The notes under the pieces: model-generated
Told to the model about the DNA's origin: nothing
What the model saw: the letters and a program-made list of their open reading frames with translations, nothing else
The model's database searches: none
In this document: positions 47,640 to 58,885 of the stretch, piece by piece
Layout of the letters: every line of letters starts with the position of its first letter
How positions within the stretch are numbered: the first letter of the stretch is position 1
DNA from: Acanthacorydalis orientalis
Taxonomy: Eukaryota; Arthropoda; Insecta; Megaloptera; Corydalidae
Length of the DNA: 64,000 nt
Direction: 5' to 3'
NCBI GenBank assembly: GCA_034766995.1
Contig: CM068320.1
Span: 7,692,501 to 7,756,500, forward strand
Translations under genes and position numbers: made by a program

Positions 47640-47935
47640 GATTTGCACCATGTATCATCTAACTGACGAATTTTTTGTCGAAAAAAAATAGTGGCTTTGG
47701 TTCGAAGAAGTCGTAATGCATTTTTGCACGTCTTCCACTGCTTATGTGTTTTTTGCATGTTTTATACGTCCAACATCTTCTCCCAAACTTTCACAAATCA
47801 TTCTAGCTAGCTCAGCAACATTTTTTCTACTGAAAAATGGAAAAAATCCAATGCCTAATATGTTGTATTTCAAATGCCATCGAACTCACTATTGTTTTGT
47901 GAGGTTATGTCAATTGCTTAATCAGGACATCTAGT
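47640..47935 (-). pseudogene. Mariner transposase N-terminal relic (family E, copy 2)
   Basis: The minus strand from the ATG at 47880 reads MAFEIQHIRHWIFSIFQ then a stop, followed in other frames by AELARMICESLGED-like sequence and the same downstream stretch as at 9794-10130. The two copies share blocks such as CAAAAATGCATTACGACT and the point where family similarity ends, so they derive from one shortened parent. No catalytic residues. Confidence 0.6.
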
Positions 47936-48809
47936 AATTTTAAACGCTGAGTTTGTAATTTCAAAGACATAACAAAGAAACATGATTTTAATGCAAAACA
48001 GAATTATGACTAATTTAATTTAAAGATACAGAATTAATTTGTACATCAATATTTTTCAGTACATTAGCATTTTAAGAATAATGGAATCAAAATATTTTTT
48101 TTCAATAGAGGAATAAAAATTAATTAATACTATTGCTTTTATCTACATATAGAATGTTAGAATCAGTTTTCATAAAAAAATTACCGTCGAAAATCGATCC
48201 TCAGAGTGAAAAAAATTAATTATATTGAAATAAAAACAGCATACTTTTAAATTTTAATATACAAAAAGACTAAAAGTAGTATAAAACGAAATATATGTCC
48301 AGTAAATTATTATCGTAAAATATAAAAATAGTATTTTTTTAAAAATAATTCAATAGCATTGGACGTTGAACACATTTTATACTCAAGCATATATTTTTAT
48401 ATGCAATCAATTTTTCATTTATTTTTAAAAATTAAATAGATGAAAGAGAAAAATATAGAAATATTTTGCAAATATCAATGAACGGATCTGTAAAAAAATA
48501 TAAAATTTAAACACGTTCATAACATCATTGTAATTATATTGTCCATATAAGTTTTTACATTTACATAAATTAAATTAGAACAACAAAGAATAGTGGAGCA
48601 ATGTGGTTTCTAAATAAAATATAATACGTATTCGCTTTCAAGTCGCTACCTGCCTAATGAATTTTTCGCACTTAATTGTATCATCCCGCGTTTAATTCAA
48701 ACGAAATACTTATTCATAACGAGGCTGGCGATTCAATTTGTATGCAAGAGTTATTATTAGCGCCGGGTACAATTTTTGTTCAAAATGTCCCTGATGAACA
48801 AACAGCAAT

Positions 48810-48811
<2 letters not shown>

Positions 48812-48859
<48 letters not shown>
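48812..48859. repeat. (TA)n microsatellite
   Basis: About 24 TA units. Confidence 0.97.
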
Positions 48860-48862
<3 letters not shown>

Positions 48863-49074
48863 ACTTTTTATATAAACTTTGTATCATTAAAGAAGAGAAT
48901 TATTCTTAATGATAGAAAGTACGAACGTTATTGACATAAATATGTATTTTTATGAAAAAATATGATTATATCTAAAATATAAATACAAAAATGTTGAAGC
49001 ATACTTTTCGTTTTAAAATAAAATAAATAAGGACTTCATATTTACGAGGATTTTCAATTATTTTTCATGTCATA

Positions 49075-49099
49075 TGTATATATATATATATATATATGT
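49075..49099. repeat. Short (TA)n microsatellite
   Basis: About 11 TA units. Confidence 0.9.
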
Positions 49100-49380
49100 A
49101 AATCATTACACTAGTTATGTAATATCTAAATAAATGGCTACTTTTTATACGCTATGTTCAAATTCAGGCTTATGATGTTAATATGATTTATCAGTAACAA
49201 AACTTCATAAATTTTTGAAATTAAAAATGCATGAAAACGTAAAATTATTGTAGTTCGTAGAAAATTAAGATAGATAAAACAAAAAACGTAGCGGATGGAA
49301 AAAATCGGTTGCTATTGCGAATTCTCAGAAATTTGAAAAAGTCGAAGCTTAAATCAAAAGAAAATGCTATTGAAAAAATA

Positions 49381-49381
<1 letters not shown>

Positions 49382-49438
<57 letters not shown>
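49382..49438. repeat. (TA)n microsatellite
   Basis: About 28 TA units with one CA near the left. Confidence 0.97.
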
Positions 49439-49443
<5 letters not shown>

Positions 49444-49574
49444 CGTATATATTTATAAATATTCCTCGTGGGTTGGTTTGGAAATTTTATCTGAGATGAT
49501 GCCGATGGCAACATTAAAATACGAGTATATTTGTTTATTTTCTAGCTGACGATCATATTAAATTATAACAATAT

Positions 49575-49632
49575 GTATACATACATACATACAATCATAC
49601 ATACATACATACATACATATATATATATATAT
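49575..49632. repeat. (TACA)n running into (TA)n
   Basis: About nine TACA units with one ATCA variant, then TA units. A tetranucleotide microsatellite. Confidence 0.95.
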
Positions 49633-50629
49633 TAAAATTTTATAATAATATCAACACAATAGCTTAAGATAAATTAATCTGATAACAATAATTCCTTTTC
49701 AATGAAAAATATATCAAAAAATACGATTATTCTCGCCCTATTCTCTTGGTGTAGGCAGATTCAGAAGAAAAGAAAGATTCAAGACTGAAATTCATCACAA
49801 TTTTTTTTGTCTATATAAATTATCTATTTCTGTAATTTCTATAAATTTTGTATCTGTATAAAGTACCTATACCTGTATCTATTTACCAATTTTTTTTCCT
49901 TCAGTGTTCTATGATCATTCAAGAGTATTTCTGCTTTAATTTTAAACTTATGATCGTTCTTGTCTATATTTAACGAAACATATAATCTCTGATAGAGTTT
50001 GTTCGATGCTTGATTTACGTTAAATGTTTTAAAAAACAAACTAATATTCCAAAAAACCTTCTTTTTGCTTATATAATTAATTCAAATTCTTGTAATTTTT
50101 ACTTGTGCTACCTAAATTGTATATATTCAAAACAAAACAATCAGATACTTTTTTGCTTGATTTTTTATGTTCACAAGTACTGTTAGGAATCAGTACGCTA
50201 CTATATTCGTCACTAATGGACTTAATGGATTAATTTTATTTTATACATTTATTGTGCCAAAATCTGAAAAACTTAAATTAAATAGTTCTGTTCGTTATCA
50301 CTCTGAAAATAATAGGATCACTATCGAAATGTGCAAAACAATAATCTTAAATGGTCAATAATCGTTTATTGAACATTTTTAATCAGATTCATAGTATTCA
50401 TATTTTGTGTTCTCTAGAATAAATAAAAAAAATCCTGTAAGTGAACTTGTTACAGTATCAAAAGAGTATTGTAATTAAATAATATAAGCTTGTTTATATA
50501 TACAGATTCTGTTAAAATAATCACTTTGATGTAATCGTAATCGAGATGAACGATTTAAAAAATATACATATTGTTTATTAAAGGTTTTTGCCAAAAGCTT
50601 AAATCAGACAAATAACAAATAAAAGTATA

Positions 50630-51501
50630 CGAGAATCGTTTGATAAGTATGGTAAAAAAGGAAGTTAAACAACATTTTATGGAAAAAATCGATTTTATTT
50701 CTCAATATAACCTCCAATGAGAGCTACACACTTGGTCCAGCTAGTTTTTAATTTTTCTTCTCATCGGAAAAGTAGCTTTTCTGACGTCTTTTTTTCGGTC
50801 TGCAAAATACCCGTTAACAGCGACGATGACATTTTCATTCAAAGAGAAATTCTTTTCACCAAGCCAGAAATTTTCAATTTCAAGAAGGAGAAGAAGTCAC
50901 ACGGAGTCAAATCCAGAAAATACGGTGGATGATGAATCCATTCGAAGCCTAACTTGTGCAATTTTTCTATTGTGACGGTTGATTTGTGGAACGGCGTGTT
51001 GTACTGGTGAAAAATCACTTTTTAGTACGCCAATCTTGGCCGTTTTTGTTTCAGCTCTTCTTTCAAACGGTCCAATAACGTTGAATAGGCTTCTGTTACC
51101 GTTTTACTTTCGTTAAGTATTCGATTAGGATGATTCCTTGGGAATCACAAAAAACAATGGCCATCACCTTCCCAGCCAACAAAACGGTCTACGCCTACTT
51201 CGGCATACTTTCACTAGTTATTCATTGTTTTGACTGCTGCTTCGACTCAAGTGTGTATTGGTGGATCTATTTCATCCATAATGACGAATCGTTGCAAAAA
51301 GGTCCACTAATTTTTTTACCATTTTTGCATCTACTTTTACAATGCTCACTTCAAACATCTGTAGAAGGTGAACAACACGTCGCTTCTGGCTGAAATTTAG
51401 CCTATGCTAGTTTCAAAAGTGACACTTGATAGCCGTAACTTTACCAAATGAATAGTGTCTCCAAATCATAGAAATTTACTAAATTTATCAAACGACCAAC
51501 G
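50630..51501 (-). mobile_element. Internally deleted mariner (family B, copy 2)
   Basis: 872 bp against 1293 bp for the full-length copy at 22693. Ends: CGAGAATCGTTTGATAAGTA at 50630 and, complemented, CGTTGGTCGTTTGATAAATT at 51501. TA flanks the left; the right flank reads CA. The element lies on the minus strand. About 420 bp are missing between the 5' untranslated region and the first catalytic motif. Confidence 0.92.
50695..51370 (-). pseudogene. Mariner transposase lacking its DNA-binding half
   Basis: On the minus strand the 5' region (TTTGAAGTGAGCATTGTAAA, shared with the 22693 copy) passes after about 50 bp into sequence matching the first catalytic motif (near 51280: CGATTCGTCATTATGGATGA). 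SAGKVMAIVF-like sequence follows near 51160, then CTGGACCAAGTGTGTAGC near 50730 and the terminal stop of the family near 50700. The paired HTH is thus deleted, the reverse of the cecropia-type MITEs. Stops and shifts interrupt the rest. Plus-strand frames at 50717-50932 and 51130-51393 are shadows. Confidence 0.85.
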
Positions 51502-51872
51502 CATATCAAAAAAGGTTAAAAACGAGTTGTAGTACAATAATTAGTAGAAGAATATAAATTTCCTCAATTTCTCTTATTATCAACTCATGGATTTTCCAAA
51601 TAAATATTATATTATTTTGCTGTCAAATCTATTATAAAATGAATAGATTTTTAGAACTTATAACTAATTATAATATATCTCAAATAATTAAAGAACAATT
51701 ATAATTACAAGTTTATTTCAATGTTCTTAAGAACATAATATATCATTTATTAAATTTTATCCAAACAGAAATCTAAAAAGTATTTTACTGAAAAGTATTA
51801 CATCTTAAATATTTATATAAATGTAGATTGTTAAAAAGTGACAACCTTACTTTATATATCCACGAGTAGTTG

Positions 51873-51904
51873 TATACACTTAGAATATTGTTTCTATGTG
51901 TGGT
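51873..51904. repeat. Direct repeat, left copy
   Basis: TACACTTAGAATATTGTTTC followed by TATGTGTG. It recurs at 52338-52370 as TACACTTAGAAAATCGTTTC followed by TATGTGTG, about 465 bp away. Confidence 0.8.
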
Positions 51905-52099
51905 GTATTTGATTCAATTTAAATGCATCTCCATTTTAAAAATGTGTTTAATTCCGTTAAGCAGAAAATATTGAGAAAGAATGAACAAAATGTTTTTTTT
52001 TTATCATAAATGAAAACAGCCACTTGTGTATATTGAGATACTTATTAACATGAGAGCTGATAAAGTAGTATACCATTTGTACAGTATACATAACACCAA

Positions 52100-52620
52100 T
52101 TTAAGAAGTTAAATTGTACGCTCATGGCTGCAGTCAGTTGTGCCGCGCTGCTTTTCTAATCGCTGTAAATCTATAAAGTTGTTTCAAGTCTTGATTTCAG
52201 ATATCAAGTGGCCATCAAGTGCTGCTACCGCACCATCTTGTATAAGTGAGTCGCGCCACCAATGCGAAATTGTGTGTAAAAACGAGCGAACGACGAATCA
52301 ATGTACGAGATAAAGAGAGATGCAACTACAGAGGCGGCTTGTGTACACTTAGAAAATCGTTTCTATGTGTGTGTACATTTAACTGTGTAGGTATGAACGT
52401 TCCCTTAAATCTGTATGTTTGTGTGAGAGAGAGTTCTGAAATACGGTCAGAGGGGTAGGAGCGACGCGACGTTGGTGGGCGCCGGAGTGGAAATCATTAT
52501 TGCAGTTCGTTACTGTTGCTCTGTAGCAGTCATCTAACTTTGGCGGCATTCATTTCGACGCTGCCAGTGGCGTCGTTGCTATCTCACTCTGAACCATGGC
52601 TTCGATATATGCTCTTATGT
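52100..52620. promoter_or_regulatory. CpG-containing island, candidate promoter or first exon
   Basis: This is the most GC-rich stretch in the window, with clusters such as AGCGACGCGACGTTGGTGGG and TTTCGACGCTGCCAGTGGCG. It includes a TCAGT initiator-like motif near 52134, a GTGAGT splice-donor-like site near 52246, GAGAGAGAG near 52427 and the right copy of a direct repeat. The 70-codon frame 52246-52458 has no known domain. The composition suggests functional, possibly transcribed DNA, but strand, transcript and gene are not determinable. A transposon end or SINE is an alternative. Confidence 0.4.
52338..52370. repeat. Direct repeat, right copy
   Basis: Partner of 51873-51904, lying inside the CpG-containing island. 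Confidence 0.8.
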
Positions 52621-52800
52621 CATTCATACTATATAGACTGAAACTTTTACATTTAGATTTCTTTCTCATATTTATTTTTTCGTTATATTAATGAATAGTA
52701 GTATATAAGAAATGATATAATAGTTTCTCGAATAAGTTTACTGATATACATATATCCATGCACATAGTAAACATGTACATACATGTACACACATACACAC

Positions 52801-52803
<3 letters not shown>

Positions 52804-52847
<44 letters not shown>
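52804..52847. repeat. (TA)n microsatellite
   Basis: About 22 TA units, preceded from 52745 by ACAT/CACA-rich sequence. Confidence 0.95.
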
Positions 52848-52851
<4 letters not shown>

Positions 52852-53734
52852 TAAAAACAGAATGTATGAAGTAAGTCTTATATTAATGTATAAAACTAGA
52901 ACACTTCGGACAAAATGGACATTAATTTATTGAAGTATGATTCAATTTAATTGAACACTTTTTTAAAAATAAACTTTTTTGGAACAATTTCTAACTAATA
53001 TTTTATTTGTGAATATTGTTCATGTGTTTAAACTATTGGGATTAAATAACTTTTTAAATATCAACACATACGATTTATCAACTCTAATCGACAAAATATA
53101 ATGTTCAGTTATGTTAAACTATCTTATATTAAAAAAATAAACAAGATATGTCGAGAAATAGTTCTCAACATGAAATATTTATGAAATTTAAACGCAGGCA
53201 TATTCCAAGGAAAATAGTTTAATTAAATATTTTAATAAGAATTTGACGAAACTTCCATTATAAAGTACGTGGTGAAGACTTTTAAAAAGAATATGGAAAT
53301 TACAACTGAAATTAATGCTAAATATTGAAATACTAAAAGACAACAGTTGGACGATAGAACGAATGGACTGAAAGCAAGATACAAATTCATATGACTACAA
53401 AATCATTTAGTCTAAGCCTCTTTTTCAGTAGGATACGTTTCATTTTCACTTATTCATTACATTTTGTTTGTATTACCTGAAACATTTTCTCATTCAAAAC
53501 ACTTTATATTTTTATTTACTTAATAAGTAATTTACACAGTGTTATTTTTATTATTATTGGAAATTATATGGAGTATACATTTTTTTTCTTTTAAAAAACT
53601 TACTTTTAAATGTTTTCTTTTTGATTCTTTTTTAGAATAAATAAAGAAATAATATCTAAGACGATACTGATCCATAAATATAACATTTTTAAATGAATGA
53701 AATTTGAAATTTTGAAAAAAATGTATGTGTATTT

Positions 53735-53773
53735 ATATACATACATACATATAATTATATATATATATATATA
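53735..53773. repeat. (TACA)n-(TA)n microsatellite
   Basis: Three to four TACA units then interrupted TA units. Confidence 0.9.
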
Positions 53774-53900
53774 ATTTTTTGTTTAAAACTCTAATTGGAA
53801 GATGTATTTATTGAGTATAATAGATGTAGAGAAAAGAAATTCAAAAATAAATAAAAAGTATAAAAGAATATCATTCATCATTATATCATCATAATAAAGG

Positions 53901-53946
<46 letters not shown>
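53901..53946. repeat. (TA)n microsatellite
   Basis: About 23 TA units. Confidence 0.97.
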
Positions 53947-53948
<2 letters not shown>

Positions 53949-54169
53949 TTGTATTCACTAACATTTATTTCATTTATTTGTACTTCACTATTGTTTTCCA
54001 AACGAAATAATATTTCCTAAACGTATGAATAAAAAGAAAACTAAATAAAATACATTCTATTTATAATATTCTACCACAGCAGTATTCCTGCAAACCGAAT
54101 CTCGAAAACAGCATCGATAGACATGTAACAATATTCATTAGTGCCAATGGATATCAAACAAACCAGGTT

Positions 54170-54199
54170 CTTGTATCCGAACTTTCGAATTGACCCTCG
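54170..54199 (-). mobile_element. Lone mariner terminal repeat
   Basis: Followed by TA at 54200, the minus strand begins CGAGGGTCAATTCGAAAGTT and continues CGGATAC, a typical mariner end of a type not otherwise present in this window. No partner end or transposase is recognisable to the left. Confidence 0.6.
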
Positions 54200-54463
54200 T
54201 ATAGAATTTCTCTTTTATGCGTCGCTTTCGAAGAAAAACCTACACCAATATAGAAATTACATGTATCAGAAGATGTATTTTTAGATAAAATACAATTTCG
54301 AAAGTAAGTCTCCTGGATGTCCTTTTGCATCACTTCTCATGTGTTTCTTTTTTTCTGTGTTGTAGACTCGAAACTTCACCAATAGAAAATTACTTTGTAT
54401 ATACTTATTAAGAAAAGTATATTATTAAGACCGTAGAATAAACAACAACGTTTGTGACAAATA

Positions 54464-54465
<2 letters not shown>

Positions 54466-54518
<53 letters not shown>
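54466..54518. repeat. (TA)n microsatellite
   Basis: About 26 TA units. Confidence 0.97.
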
Positions 54519-54522
<4 letters not shown>

Positions 54523-54559
54523 TCTCTAACTATGTCATTTATAAGATAAGTAATATTTA

Positions 54560-54605
<46 letters not shown>
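54560..54605. repeat. (TA)n microsatellite
   Basis: About 22 TA units with one CA. Confidence 0.95.
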
Positions 54606-54608
<3 letters not shown>

Positions 54609-54619
54609 TTTCTATAGTT

Positions 54620-56320
54620 GAGAAACAACTTTCTCTCTCTGTATATTTGAATATATATATAAAACATTTATTTTTTATTACTTTAAATTTCGTGCTTTTA
54701 CTATTATTTATGTACGTATGTACATTCCTATATTCAAATATTATAAAAATACAGTTTAAAAAATTATTTAATTACAATATATGTGTAATTAAAAATATTA
54801 TATTTTAAAAAAATACTTTTAAGTGCTATTTAAGTTTATAGTTTGTTTTTTATGTCTATATTTACGAATTTATTAAAATGAGATTAATATTTTGATTCAT
54901 TTTTAATTTTCACAAGAACAATAAATTGTCTATATTTTAAGTCAATAAGTAGCCAATGATTTAGAAAATCGTATACAAAATATAAACTTTAAGCGAAAAA
55001 ATATTTATTAATTATCTAAAGTGAAATGTTCATGGGTTTCATTTGAAGTACATTACAAAGAGAGATCAGTCAAAATCAAGGGTTTTAATAATATCTAAAC
55101 TCTGTGTAAATGGAATCGAAACTCCATTAACTAATTGAAATGTGTTCTTTGAGTATGATCTTTACTTCCAGTTTGGCTAAATACTATTTTTATTTTAATC
55201 TGTGCTTTAAAAATTTGATATTAATAACTTTCAAATTTTAATTAAGTTCCTTTAACAGCATTTATACTTCTGCGGTTTCAGTTAAATGCAAAAATACTTT
55301 TTCAATAGCAAAATTATTGATTTTACCATTCGAATTTAAAATGTATTAATAACAATTTGAATATTAAATTTTATAATTGAATATAAATTTTGTCTAAAAT
55401 AAAATTAATTATTCAAATATGTACACATCATCTTTTTTTTTAAAAACTATTATATAAACTGTCAAAATTGACGAAAAAATAGAAAAAAAAAACACAAAGA
55501 AAAAACTGTTTATTGGTTTTTACAATATAATATATTTAAACATAAAATATACCTAAGAAAGGAACTTAATGAATTAAACTTGAAACCTGTGATCTGACAA
55601 ATAAATACTGCGAATAGCTTAACCTAGTCAATCGACTAATCATTATAGATAATTTTTGAATATACACAATTAATAAAGTGAATGTTTAAAACCTTTTTAT
55701 AAATGAAAATTTATACATATGATATGCGTAAAAAATTTAATAAAAACTAAATAATGAAAATTTTACTTATGAAGGAGTTGTAAACAAACTAAAAAATGCA
55801 ACCCCATAAGTAAAATTTCAAAAATAAATATTAAATTCATTAATCACCTTGTTTAAAAATCTTATTAAAAAATGCAATTCACAAGAATATTTTTTCCCAT
55901 TATTCTAATCTATTCTAAATTTCGTTATTCTTTAAAAAAAATCCGCCATTTACCTGTTCGTTTACAAAATCGTAACAGAACGCATGTCGCAGTAACATCA
56001 TCTCTACTAGATCAAAACCTGTTAGCTCTCAAACAGAAAAACGTACATTTTAATCGGCTCTGCCAGTTTACTAGAATAGCAAACGAAGCTGATGTACATA
56101 ATAATAAAAACAAATAGGGGTGCATATATACAAAGGTTATATTCATACATACACGCACATTCTATTTAAGTATTAAACTTTTAAACTTTATTGTGTGTAA
56201 TGTAGTGTTTCAATGCGGTTTATGGTGTTTTATGTATGTTTTAGTAGTAATAATACTTACCCCTAAATGGCTGTGTGTACCTGTGTTCTTTACGCTGTCT
56301 ATATACTCCAATAGAATATA
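54620..56320. other. AT-rich stretch without recognisable genes
   Basis: The 81-codon frame at 55872-56117 starts with a hydrophobic stretch (FFPIILIY) but matches nothing I know, and the region otherwise shows no features. Confidence 0.5.
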
Positions 56321-56326
56321 TATGTG

Positions 56327-56328
<2 letters not shown>

Positions 56329-56381
<53 letters not shown>

Positions 56382-56392
56382 AAATATATATA
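56329..56392. repeat. (TA)n microsatellite flanked by a direct repeat
   Basis: About 25 TA units then a TG/AAATA-interrupted block. TATATACTCCAA occurs on both sides (about 56299 and 56388). Confidence 0.93.
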
Positions 56393-56755
56393 CTCCAAAA
56401 TATATATATAATCACTTTTGGTGTAATTTAAAATAACTTCCCTTAGAGACGAGCAGATTAACACCAAAATATGTAGCATAAACGTAATCACATTCACTGT
56501 TACTCGGAAGGTAATTTGGAAAATTCAGTACACTTGACCGAGCATTTCAAATAAGATTATTCATGGTTTCCCCACTTTCATTGTAAGCTTATATAGGTTC
56601 TTTAATAATAAACAAAATATTCATTACATTCAAATCGGTTCACTTACTTTTTATCTACTATACATAATATATAAATACAATATGTGTTAAATCGGAAATA
56701 CTATTACCAAAACTTGTCTTAAGACAGTTTTTGTAAATAAACTAAGAACAATGTA

Positions 56756-57875
56756 CGAGGTTTCATAATTTAATTCTCGGATTGTCATAATCGAAAAAAA
56801 TACCATTTAGTGACATAAAAAATACTTGCTATTTATTCAAATTAATTTCTATTTACTCTAATATACTTATTGAAATGTTCTAAACGTTATTGAAAACAGT
56901 GAGTTAAGGTGTCCGAGAAACTGCTGCTCATTCGGTGGTTACATTTTTCTTAATATCTTCTATGCCCTGAAATCGTAGCCCTTTGAGAAAAGTGTGATCG
57001 CAACGAGAAATACGTTGCAATAACCTCTAGGTCACTTCAACGTATAGCGCAAATAGCTGATTGTCTTTCAGACACAAATTCTTTATGGACTACATCCTGT
57101 TTATCGAAAAGGTAATCAACATGGTTTTTACTATTGATTTTTACAAAAGAAACTTTTTGGATTTTTATGATTATTTTCCAATCCACTCTATGCTCTAGCA
57201 TTTCATCTCAGGATTGTGATGTAATACCCATGGATAATGACCAGTGACAATGCAGTTAAAAAATTTTGCATTTTCACGGCAAGTCTGAACAAAATCTGTG
57301 AACAATATATTTCTCCTCTATTTTTTCACCATTATAAAATTGTGTGGGATAAAGTTTAGACAGATCTTCCTCTTTTCAAAATCGCCATATAAAATTTGTC
57401 AAATCATCTCCTTATTGATATCCAAGTCATCTGCTATTATTCGAAGATTCATTCGGCGATCTTTTTCCATAATTTCCCAAATTTTACGATTAAATCTCCA
57501 TTTCAAAAAATCGACAAACTTCTGCTTTCACGTCCAGCTATGAAGCGGTTAAACTATTCAAATACACTAATGAAACTTTAGGTGTTATCACCGTATACAG
57601 TTTTTAGTATTCAATAAGTTCCTGTTGCAGTTTTTCCTTATTTAAAAAAAAATAATATTCACTCCTTGCTCCATGAGGACTAACAGAAACACAATGTACT
57701 CGCTAGACTCCTGCGAGATACTACAGTTTTATACTTAACAGAGAACGCACGATTTTCGCTTGACCACCTTCTATTGATAAAACTATGAACTATTATATAC
57801 TGCTTTACTTTTGGTTGAATTTCACATGACTCCAGTGCTGCAGCGTCAATCTTGAAATTAAATTGCCAAACCTCG
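56756..57875 (-). mobile_element. Decayed mariner (family D), internally deleted
   Basis: 1120 bp between TA at 56754-56755 and 57876-57877. The left end CGAGGTTTCATAATTTAATT pairs with the right-end complement CGAGGTTTGGCAATTTAATT. Orientation is minus. The terminal type (ACGAGGTNTGNCAANTNAA) and the MEQRVN start belong to a widespread insect mariner group (family knowledge). Confidence 0.9.
56910..57674 (-). pseudogene. Mariner transposase, broken (family D)
   Basis: From the ATG at 57674 the minus strand starts MEQRVNI. Recognisable blocks are IWEIMEKDRRMNLRIIADDL then DINKEMI (HTH2 region), FNCIVTGHYPWVLHHNPEMK near 57240 and TMLITFSINRM near 57110. LKGLRFQGIEDIKKNVTTE follows near 56960. 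In the first catalytic motif GDESW reads GHYPW, so the Asp is now His. The stretch that should carry the second and third Asp is missing or unreadable between about 57060 and 56990. Stops and frame changes are frequent. Plus-strand frames at 57298-57581 are shadows. Confidence 0.82.
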
Positions 57876-58844
57876 TATATTTTGTTGAACTACAAGTAAT
57901 TTAAGTTTTCTATATTAGTTAAAATAAAAGATTTATTTATTATATTCGACGATTTGAGGCTCATTAATTTATTCATAAATTGGTTAAATATTTTTCAATT
58001 TTTAAATTAAAAATACATTGAACTGCTTTCTTAACGTATGTTACTAAGTAAATACTAAAATAATGAATAAAAATGTTTTTCTTTTCAAAAATAATTCTAC
58101 CAAGGGTCAGTTTTTAAATATATACATAAATCTCCTGATGTTTTGCAATGACTAAATTTTTTATTAATTCTTATTCACTAAATAGCTTTTTTGCATTTTT
58201 CGATTAATATAAATCTCCCAGATAGATTTTTGAGCAAATTATTCACTTGTGCAGTTGGTTTTATAAAAAAATTCAAATATAAGAAAAAGATTTTATAATA
58301 TGATACATGAAAAAATCAAAAAAATCGTAACTATGCTTTATTTAATTCCAAGCGATCTATTTTCTATAATCTATAAATTAAACATTTCTAAAAAAATGAA
58401 TATTTCTGGTCAACAACAATAATAGAAATAGTAAAACTGGATTATTTCTAAAAATATAGTTTGAATAATTATAAAAAATCACGATTCATTTTTATACAAT
58501 TGATAAGAAGTGTATAAGTTTTATATTCAGTGCTGAAGTCGATTTTCAATCAAGCTCAAGCAGATACGTTTGGATTATTGAATGTTTGTTAACGTAAATC
58601 GTGGAAAAGTTACATGATCCCAAATAGTAAAAGTATTTTATGATTTCAGGAAATGTATTGTCTTTATTCGCTATTTATTAAATTGACTATTTCAGTTTCT
58701 TTCAAAATATATTGTCTTATACGATATTACTTTTCATTTATAAATGACGTACCCACAAGATTATTTATAATAAAGAAACTTGAAATACCAGTGAAAATTC
58801 TGTGTTTATTTCAAATTGAAAAAATGTGTCCTTATTGTAAAGCC

Positions 58845-58845
<1 letters not shown>

Positions 58846-58881
<36 letters not shown>
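58846..58881. repeat. (TA)n microsatellite
   Basis: About 18 TA units. Confidence 0.97.

Positions 58882-58885
<4 letters not shown>

Larger units (their letters stand above)
48000..50620. other. AT-rich stretch with microsatellites, no recognisable genes
   Basis: Frames at 48676-48909 and 49245-49514 are largely (TA)n translations. Those at 49839-50039 and 50167-50361 show no known domain. Confidence 0.55.

Noticed and set aside
47716..47934. A 72-codon plus-strand frame
   Set aside because: It is antisense to the family E mariner relic.
49575..49632. CRISPR-like regular repeats
   Set aside because: It is a simple TACA tetranucleotide array without spacers, in a eukaryotic-type sequence.
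52246..52458. A Cys-rich 70-residue secreted-type peptide
   Set aside because: No signal peptide, the cysteines follow no known pattern, and the region's interest lies in its composition.
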